DNA of 64,000 nucleotides from positions 744,001-808,000 of the forward strand of contig CALSQO010000002.1 of NCBI GenBank assembly GCA_943788495.1. Reading direction: 5' to 3'. Below, in pieces: positions 57,872-64,000 of this stretch. A model generated the notes under the pieces. It saw only the letters and a list, made by a program, of their open reading frames with translations. It was not told where the DNA came from and did not search any database. A program made the translations under genes and the position numbers. The stretch comes from UA16 sp905478895 (GTDB taxonomy: Bacteria > Bacteroidota > Bacteroidia > Flavobacteriales_D > Sanyastnellaceae). Within the stretch, counting starts at the first letter, position 1; each line of letters starts with the position of its first letter.

Positions 57872-59738
57872 CGGAGTAGACGAGTGTGCAGAGGTTTCAG
57901 GCTGTGCTTCTGAATCTGCCAACAACTTCAACCCATTGGCTACGAACGATGATGGAAGCTGCGAGTGGGGGGACGACACGTTCCAAGGGTTGGTTTACGA
58001 AGTGGTGGGAGAGAATACCATCGATGAGGCAACAACCTACCGCGTTTATGCGCAATTTGATACGGACGCTGCCGTCGACATGACTTCTTTGTTCGGAAAT
58101 AGCGAGGATCCATGGTTGACAACGGCAACGGAAAGCTTTTACCAGCATCCGTTAGGAGCTGACTTCGGTGGAAACATCAACCCCGGTTTCTACGGCACAT
58201 TCCCAGAGTTGGAGTATGACTCTTGGTTGACGATTGGTGCCGGTCCAGGCGACTACAATGCCCTCGCACAAGAAAACATGTACATCTACCTGCCCGAATT
58301 CAACCTCGGAAATGATTTGATCATTGATACGCCGGATGGTGCTCAGATTTTCTTGAATGACGGTGCCTCCGATACGCAAGGCGTGCCAGATGAAGACGGA
58401 CGTTTGTTGGTCGGACAATTCACCACGAGTGGTGTGGTCTTCTTGCGCTACAATATCCGATTCCAAGGAGCGGAAGAGGAGATTTTTGAGTACACCGATG
58501 TTGAGCTGACATTCCCAGCGGTCGAAGGAGGTTGCACCGATGCGGATGCTGTGAACTATGATCCTTCAGCCAACTTCGATGACCTGACATGCGTCTTCTT
58601 GGGATGCACGGATGAAACCGCCGACAATTACGATTCGGCAGCGAATCTAAACGACGATTCTTGTCTTTATGAGGGGTGTATGGATACCGATGCGGACAAC
58701 TATGATTTACAAGCCAATGGCGGTGATCAGGATGCAATTTGCTTGTATTCCGGTTGTATGGATTTTGCCGCAGACAACTACGATGCCCAAGCCAATACCG
58801 GCGATCAAGGTGCAATTTGTATTTACAACGGTTGCATGAATGAAGTCGCTGACAACTATGATCCCATGGCGAATGTGGACGATGGTACGTGTTTGTTCAC
58901 GGGTTGCTCAGACCCCGAAGCGGACAACTATTATGACTTGGCCAACACGGGTGATCAAGTGGAGCTCTGCGTGTACTTGGGTTGCACAGATGCAGATGCG
59001 GACAACTTTGATGCTGGTGCGAACGTGGACGACGATTCATGCCTCTACACGGGTTGCATGGACAACGGTGCCGACAACTACGATTCTCAGGCGAATACAG
59101 GTGATCAAGATGCCATCTGTCTCTATACGGGTTGCATGGATGAATTGGCTTCCAATTACAATGCAATGGCCAACACAGGAGACCAAGAAGCATTGTGTGA
59201 GTACACGGGATGTACGAATCCAGATGCGGATAACTTCAACGTAGGAGCCAATGTGGACGATGGATCTTGTGTCGTTGCCGGTTGTATGTATACAGCGAGT
59301 CTCAATTACAACGAAGCAGCCACTTACGATGATGAGTCGTGTGTGTTCCCTGTTCAAGGTTGTACGGATGAAAATGCGAGCAACTTCAATCCTGAGGCGG
59401 GAATGGAAAATGGTTCTTGCCTCTTTGGAGGATGCACCATATCCAGCGCGACGAACTATGATGCTGCGGCTTCCGTTGATGATGGCTCTTGTGAGTTTGC
59501 CGGTTGCACCGATGAAACGGCGTGCAATTATGATGCAAATGCTTCAACAGACGACGGCACTTGCTTGATCGTCGGTTGCATGGACACGGACGGGTTGAAC
59601 TTTGATCCAAACGCCAACTTCCCTGGCGGTTGCGATTACCCAGACGCTTGCCCAGGTGACATCAATGGTGACTCATTCGTCGATGTATCTGACTTGCTGA
59701 CGTTCTTCCAGTACTACGGAACTCCTTGCCCTGAATAA
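57795..59738 (+). CDS. Giant protein, C-terminal segment: TYR domain, Cys repeats, dockerin-like end
   Basis: The usable part begins near 57835 (DCDGNCNGDYEGDGVDECAEV). The fourth TYR domain runs from TTYRVYAQFDTDAAVDMTSLF through YDSWLTIGAGPG to LLVGQFTTSGVVFLRYNI. About fifteen short Cys repeats follow, mostly GCMDxxADNYDxxANTGDQ or ANVDDGxC, then GCTDETACNYDANASTDDGTC. The end is a dockerin-like calcium loop (CPGDINGDSFVDVSDLLTFFQYYGTPCPE). Joined to the first two segments the protein would be about 1,870 residues. No T9SS tail is seen, so the dockerin-like end may serve anchoring. A strong terminator follows. Confidence 0.8.
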   Translation: MIWRHASMQMPFSDCDGNCNGDYEGDGVDECAEVSGCASESANNFNPLATNDDGSCEWGDDTFQGLVYEVVGENTIDEATTYRVYAQFDTDAAVDMTSLFGNSEDPWLTTATESFYQHPLGADFGGNINPGFYGTFPELEYDSWLTIGAGPGDYNALAQENMYIYLPEFNLGNDLIIDTPDGAQIFLNDGASDTQGVPDEDGRLLVGQFTTSGVVFLRYNIRFQGAEEEIFEYTDVELTFPAVEGGCTDADAVNYDPSANFDDLTCVFLGCTDETADNYDSAANLNDDSCLYEGCMDTDADNYDLQANGGDQDAICLYSGCMDFAADNYDAQANTGDQGAICIYNGCMNEVADNYDPMANVDDGTCLFTGCSDPEADNYYDLANTGDQVELCVYLGCTDADADNFDAGANVDDDSCLYTGCMDNGADNYDSQANTGDQDAICLYTGCMDELASNYNAMANTGDQEALCEYTGCTNPDADNFNVGANVDDGSCVVAGCMYTASLNYNEAATYDDESCVFPVQGCTDENASNFNPEAGMENGSCLFGGCTISSATNYDAAASVDDGSCEFAGCTDETACNYDANASTDDGTCLIVGCMDTDGLNFDPNANFPGGCDYPDACPGDINGDSFVDVSDLLTFFQYYGTPCPE

Positions 59739-59780
59739 GGCTTGGAAGATTGGACCAACCATCCAAATTCACTTGACAGA

Positions 59781-59810
59781 AAGAGCTGCCTTTGGGCGGC
59801 TCTTTTCTTT
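59781..59810 (+). terminator. Terminator of the giant repeat gene
   Basis: AAAGAGCTGCC (59781-59791) pairs with GGCGGCTCTTT, with one T-G pair, over a 4-base loop, followed by a T-rich tract. Confidence 0.82.
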
Positions 59811-59842
59811 TTCTAGAAAAGATGGAAGGCTTATTTTTGACC

Positions 59843-62800
59843 ATGCACCGAATTCACTTCATGGCCGCCCTTTCTTTGCAACTGATGGTATCTTTTGCCG
59901 TCTGTGCGCAACACGTTCCCCAAACACCCTATTTGCCAGGGAATGATGCACCTAACTGGGTCCGATTGATGTACGGGGATGATGCCTCGCCAGAAGTTGT
60001 CCGTTCCGCATTTGAGGCGCATTACGAGCGCATTCCCTTCGTCAAAAACCGAGACACGCAATACTACAAGCGCTGGATGCGGAACCATGAATTGACCTCT
60101 CCTCAACCTTCCCGCGGATACACGGAGCTGCATCAAGCTGCGTCGGAACGAATGAACGGAATTTGGGAAGAAATGGGACCCTGGAGTTATGATCCTGAAG
60201 TGGCAATGGCTTTTCAAGTGCAAAGTCCGGGTGCCTGCCATGTTTATACCGTTGAGCAGGCCAAGTCCAACCATGAAATCGTTTGGTGCGGAACAGCCAC
60301 CGCCGGTGCGTGGAAATCAGAGGATCATGGCCAGCATTGGCAATTGATGTCACGCGATCTGCCGCTTACCAGTGTTTACAGCATCGCGATTCATCCAGAT
60401 GATCCGAACCGGGTGTGGCTCGGTTCCGGTTCTGGCCAACTGTGGCGAACCTCAGATGGCGGTGTGAGCTGGGAAGCATGCGGAAGTTCCAACTTCCAAG
60501 GCGCTGATCGATGGTACCGTGACCTTATTTTTGGACCGAGTACGGATGGACAGGAACCCATGCTCTTTGCCGCAACCAATTACGGCTTGTTCCGAACGGC
60601 CGACGAAGGGAATGCCATGATTCAAGTGAGCGGTGGCGAATTCATGGAAATTGCCTTTCATCCGGAGGCAGACAGCATTTGTTACGCCATCCAGCTTTTA
60701 GGCGAAAGCACGATTTTCAAAAGATCGACAGACGGCGGACTTACGTTCACCTCTGGAGCAGAAGGCTGGCCGAGCATTGCATCTGGAGAAGGCCAAAGGC
60801 GCTGTGAGATGGCGGTTACTCCTGCAGATCCCGACTTGGTCATTGTGCTTGCATCTGGATCAACCGACAACGGCGGAGGGCTATTTGGAATTTACAAGAG
60901 TATTGATGCGGGCGAAACCTTCGAATTCATCTGCTGTGGGAATGGCCCAGGAGGACCATGGGCTGCGGACACCAATCCCAATATTTTGGGATGGTCAGAA
61001 GATGGAACAGGCGATGGAGGCCAATATTATTATGACCTCGCGTTGGACATCAGCCCCACCGATGCAAACCGTCAATTTGCGGCCGGCATTTGCGTCTGGC
61101 GCTCTGAAAATGGCGGAGTGGATTGGGATTTGAATGGCCACTGGGTCACATGGGCCGGCGAATTCACGGCAGACCGCTATACCCACGCAGATGTCCACGA
61201 TGTGAAATTTTTCACCCGAGCGGATGGTACCGTGGATTTGTGGGTGGCTTCGGATGGTGGTCTTTACCATTCCGGTGATCAAGGAGACCATATGGAGCCA
61301 AGGATGTATGGACTCCATGGGACGGATTTTTGGGGATGGCAAGCGGGTTGGCGAGGCCCAGAGGTCATGGTGGGTGGAACGTACCACAACGGTACTTTGA
61401 TCCGGAATGGCGACCTCTACAGATGGGGGGCAGAAAGCGATTCATCGGGAGGGTGGCTCGCAGAGTTGGCGGGGGATAATTTTCGGGGGTTTATCAACCC
61501 CGGCGATCCTTCGGTGGGCTACCACGATGGCGGAGCATTCCGGTTCACCAATGATCGGTTTGATCGGATCAATAGTCTGCCTTTCGACGGTACGAAAAAG
61601 CCCAACACGGCATATTGGTTCGGTGAATATGGCAATTTGGAATGGGACCCTACGTGTTACCAATGCTTGTACTCTCCTGTAGGTTCTGAATTGTGGCGCT
61701 CGGAAGATGGAGGAGCCACCTGGTCATTGGTCCAGGACTTTGGCGGTGAGAAAATCATTTCGGTGAAGGTGAGTCCACGGGATCCGGAGCGCTTGTATGT
61801 CTCGCAAAAACTAAGTGGTTCCCTCTGGCGCATTCACCGCTCGACGGATGGAGGAAGTACGTGGGAAATTGCGACCCCGACGCCTGCAGAAAATGGCAGC
61901 AACAACAACCAACCCATTTACTTGGATGTCGACGGGACCAACCCGGATGTTCTTTGGTGTGTGCTCACTGGCACACAGAATGGCCACAAGGTATTGCAGA
62001 GTCAAGATGCCGGCGAAACGTGGCAGGACCTGACCACAGCCACCATCGCAGGTGAACGCGTCGTAAGCCTGGCCCACCAGCGTGGAACGGATGGAGGCGT
62101 ATACATCGGCACCACGCAAGCCGTTTATTACCGTGACAATGAAATGGACGATTGGCTGCTCTACAACACCGGGCTGCCCATGATCAACGTGTCGACGTTT
62201 CTGCAGCCGGATTATTGCGGCGGCCATATTCGGACAGCAGGTACACGCGGGGTGCATCAATCTGAATTCAAGGAGCCTTCGTCGGTTTTGGCTGGATTCA
62301 TGGCGGATCGACGGCGGATCAACTTGGCATCGCCTTGCACGGTTTCTCCCATTCATTTCGCCAGCGTCTCTGTCGCATTGTGCGATGGCGCTCAATACCA
62401 ATGGGACTTTCCGGGCGGAGAATCCAGCGGCGAAGGGGAAAGTGAGGCATGGGTCTGGTACCAAGAGGAAGGGACCTTTCCTGTAACGCTTACGGTCACG
62501 GATGCTGAGGGCAATTCGGATTCTTGGACATGGGAAAACATGATCGAAGTTGTCAACGAACCCGTAGTTCAAGCCGGTGGTTTTGCGGAGAATTTTGATG
62601 GCCCCATTTTTCCGCCTGAACATTGGCGGATGGAGGTGAATGGACATGCATGGGAGCAAGCTTGGGACTTGACCGATGGCACCAACGGCGTGGCGCAATT
62701 CCCTAATTATTGGGTGAATACAGAAGGAGCGACGGACTTGCTGATCACGCCTGCATTTGACCCAGCAGGAATGAATCATGTAACGTTCGATGTTGCCCAT

Positions 62801-63334
62801 CAGATGTATGCGGACAATTCGGATGGCTTGGAACTCTGGGGCCGCCCGGGTGGAGAGGAGGAGTGGACGTCGCTGTGGGCGGCTTATGGGCCAGATTTGG
62901 CAGTTCCAGGCTGCTATATGTGGTTCTGGTACGATACCGGAGGAGAACTGGTGTGGTCAACGCAAGAGGTGGCAATTCCCCTTGAATGGTCTCAAGGCGA
63001 CGTGTCTTGTTTGGAATTGGCCTTTGTGAATGTCGGGGCGTATGGCAATCATATTTGGATTGACCATGTCACTTTGAATGCAGCTTATTCCATTCATGGC
63101 AATGACGACCTAGGCGAGCTGGCGATGTATCCCAATCCAAATGATGGACATTGCCAGGTGGTGGTGCCAGATGATTTTCTTGGAAAGTCCTACCGCATTC
63201 ATGATGCTTCTGCGCGGTTGGTGCACCAGGGTGCATTCAAGCAAACACATGAACGATGGGGGCTGATGCTGTCTGCTGGTGTTTACACCGTTCAAGTCGA
63301 GGGGCAACGTGCATTGCGTTGGATCGTCCAATGA
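59843..63334 (+). CDS. BNR/sortilin-like repeat protein with PKD, MAM-like and T9SS sorting domains
   Basis: From ATG 59843 the protein has 1163 residues and signal peptide AALSLQLMVSFAVCAQ; the in-frame ATG 59792 falls in the terminator. The first 800 residues form a beta-propeller of the VPS10/sialidase type with Asp-box motifs (SEDHGQHW, TSDGGVSWE, STDGGLTF, SEDGGATWS, STDGGSTWE, SQDAGETWQ). A PKD domain follows (AQYQWDFPGGESSG ... TFPVTLTVTDAEGNS), then a choice-of-anchor J or MAM-like domain (FDGPIFPPEHWRM ... LLITPAFDP). The end is a type A T9SS sorting domain (AMYPNPNDGHCQVVV ... AGVYTVQVEGQ). The sialidase catalytic residues are not evident. It overlaps mnmH by 4 bases. Confidence 0.9.
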   Translation: MHRIHFMAALSLQLMVSFAVCAQHVPQTPYLPGNDAPNWVRLMYGDDASPEVVRSAFEAHYERIPFVKNRDTQYYKRWMRNHELTSPQPSRGYTELHQAASERMNGIWEEMGPWSYDPEVAMAFQVQSPGACHVYTVEQAKSNHEIVWCGTATAGAWKSEDHGQHWQLMSRDLPLTSVYSIAIHPDDPNRVWLGSGSGQLWRTSDGGVSWEACGSSNFQGADRWYRDLIFGPSTDGQEPMLFAATNYGLFRTADEGNAMIQVSGGEFMEIAFHPEADSICYAIQLLGESTIFKRSTDGGLTFTSGAEGWPSIASGEGQRRCEMAVTPADPDLVIVLASGSTDNGGGLFGIYKSIDAGETFEFICCGNGPGGPWAADTNPNILGWSEDGTGDGGQYYYDLALDISPTDANRQFAAGICVWRSENGGVDWDLNGHWVTWAGEFTADRYTHADVHDVKFFTRADGTVDLWVASDGGLYHSGDQGDHMEPRMYGLHGTDFWGWQAGWRGPEVMVGGTYHNGTLIRNGDLYRWGAESDSSGGWLAELAGDNFRGFINPGDPSVGYHDGGAFRFTNDRFDRINSLPFDGTKKPNTAYWFGEYGNLEWDPTCYQCLYSPVGSELWRSEDGGATWSLVQDFGGEKIISVKVSPRDPERLYVSQKLSGSLWRIHRSTDGGSTWEIATPTPAENGSNNNQPIYLDVDGTNPDVLWCVLTGTQNGHKVLQSQDAGETWQDLTTATIAGERVVSLAHQRGTDGGVYIGTTQAVYYRDNEMDDWLLYNTGLPMINVSTFLQPDYCGGHIRTAGTRGVHQSEFKEPSSVLAGFMADRRRINLASPCTVSPIHFASVSVALCDGAQYQWDFPGGESSGEGESEAWVWYQEEGTFPVTLTVTDAEGNSDSWTWENMIEVVNEPVVQAGGFAENFDGPIFPPEHWRMEVNGHAWEQAWDLTDGTNGVAQFPNYWVNTEGATDLLITPAFDPAGMNHVTFDVAHQMYADNSDGLELWGRPGGEEEWTSLWAAYGPDLAVPGCYMWFWYDTGGELVWSTQEVAIPLEWSQGDVSCLELAFVNVGAYGNHIWIDHVTLNAAYSIHGNDDLGELAMYPNPNDGHCQVVVPDDFLGKSYRIHDASARLVHQGAFKQTHERWGLMLSAGVYTVQVEGQRALRWIVQ

Positions 63335-64000
63335 AGGAGCCCACGCACCAAGCTGATCCAGGCGACTGGATTTACGCTGCTGGACGTGTCATTTTGGATA
63401 CCCGCTCACCCGGTGAATTCGAAAAAGGACACATCCCTGGAGCTACCCCGCTGCCCATCTTCGAAGACGATGAACGCGCGGTCATTGGCACCTTGTACAA
63501 GCAGCAAGGAAAACCGGCAGCGGTGGAGAAAGGGTTGGAGTTTGTTGGGCCTAAAATGGGGGAATTGGTGCGGCTGGCGCGGGCATTATTTGAAGCGCAA
63601 GAAAACCGAGAACCCATCATTGTTCATTGTTGGCGAGGCGGCATGCGCTCGGGCGCTGTGGCATGGCTTTTAGAAACGGCGGGGCTTCCGGTCGTGAAAT
63701 TGATCGGCGGATACAAAGCCTACCGAGGGTGGGCACGAAAAGATTTCGAATCCATTGCATGTTTGCGCGTGGTGGGTGGCATGACCGGTGTTGGCAAAAC
63801 CAAGGTCTTGCATGCGCTGCAGCAGACAAGTGCTCAAGTCCTCGACTTGGAGGGAATTGCGGGGCATTTGGGATCCGCATTTGGAAACCTTGAACGCATA
63901 ACACAACCGAGTTCAGAGCAATTTGCCAATGATTGCCATCGCATTCTCAAAGGATTCGATTGGAGTTTACCCGTGTGGACAGAAAACGAAAGCAGGGCCA
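63331..64000 (+). CDS. mnmH: tRNA 2-selenouridine/geranyl-2-thiouridine synthase, N-terminal part
   Basis: The ATG at 63331 overlaps the upstream stop (ATGA). The frame is open to the window end, giving 223 residues of about 350. An N-terminal rhodanese domain (ILDTRSPGEFEKGHIPGATPLPIF) has the active-site Cys in VHCWRGGMRS. A P-loop follows (VVGGMTGVGKT), then the family's DLEGIAGHLGSAFG and WTENES, which identify MnmH/SelU. It changes 2-thiouridine at the tRNA wobble position to geranylthio- and selenouridine. Presence of selD cannot be judged here. Confidence 0.94.
   Translation, partial: MKEPTHQADPGDWIYAAGRVILDTRSPGEFEKGHIPGATPLPIFEDDERAVIGTLYKQQGKPAAVEKGLEFVGPKMGELVRLARALFEAQENREPIIVHCWRGGMRSGAVAWLLETAGLPVVKLIGGYKAYRGWARKDFESIACLRVVGGMTGVGKTKVLHALQQTSAQVLDLEGIAGHLGSAFGNLERITQPSSEQFANDCHRILKGFDWSLPVWTENESRA

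Noticed and set aside
54780..59600. A CRISPR-like or tandem DNA repeat, from the regular spacing of similar units
   Set aside because: The units are coding repeats of about 20-25 residues that vary in DNA sequence and stay in frame; there are no identical repeats with unique spacers.

Overview
The window looks like chromosome from an aerobic, probably marine member of the Bacteroidota, most likely order Flavobacteriales. Supporting signs are type IX secretion (T9SS) C-terminal sorting domains, a SecD-SecF fusion, Bacteroidota-type TAnnTTTG promoter boxes, few recognisable Shine-Dalgarno sites, and large secreted proteins built from 'GCTDxxACNYDxxATxDDGSC'-like repeats ending in dockerin-like calcium motifs. 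The genus cannot be named from the sequence alone.

Region 0-29 kb is ordinary core genome with intact genes: the end of a redoxin, tRNA-His, an Mrr_N winged-helix protein, trxB, an RluA-type pseudouridine synthase, panB, an AlkB-like dioxygenase, a Ca/Na antiporter, a TatA/B-like protein, an M1 aminopeptidase, secDF, a DUF4159 protein, an M61 peptidase with a PafA-type phosphatase, crcB, a PAP2 phosphatase, a fatty-acyl-CoA ligase, a K+ channel with a zinc-ribbon tail, hydroxybutyryl-CoA dehydrogenase, a DUF5606 protein with a histone-H1-like tail, an HsdR_N-like nuclease divergent from holA, two OmpA-family proteins, a UMF1-type MFS transporter, lhgO and a small secreted Cys-rich protein.

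Region 29.3-32.4 kb holds tRNA-Ser, a compact sulfur-detoxification operon (ArsR-type repressor, TauE/SafE exporter, CstB-like persulfide dioxygenase/rhodanese fusion) with a perfect 10-bp inverted-repeat operator, and tRNA-Pro. A small lipoprotein and a secreted reprolysin-like metalloprotease follow.

Region 35.2-46.2 kb is an integrated genomic island of about 11 kb. It sits in the 3' end of tRNA-Arg(TCT), is bounded by an 18-bp direct repeat (attL/attR), starts with a tyrosine recombinase, and carries a 24-bp arm-type repeat near each end. Its cargo is two diverged tandem modules of secreted LamG/dockerin/FISUMP proteins. Each module ends in the same roughly 160-bp block encoding a conserved convergent 43-44-residue ORF. 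An EEP-family nuclease, a small membrane ORF, a hairpin-rich gap and a lipoprotein complete it.

Region 46.2-64 kb is rich in secreted proteins: a lipoprotein, an SGNH hydrolase with a T9SS tail, a MopE-like repeat protein, a proline-iminopeptidase-like lipoprotein, a second reprolysin-like protease, a giant roughly 1,870-residue repeat protein, a BNR/sortilin-like T9SS protein and the start of mnmH.

Two window-wide patterns stand out. Single-base frameshifts are confined to secreted or surface genes and are absent from housekeeping genes. TAnnTTTG boxes lie 4-5 bases before several start codons, which suggests leaderless mRNAs.
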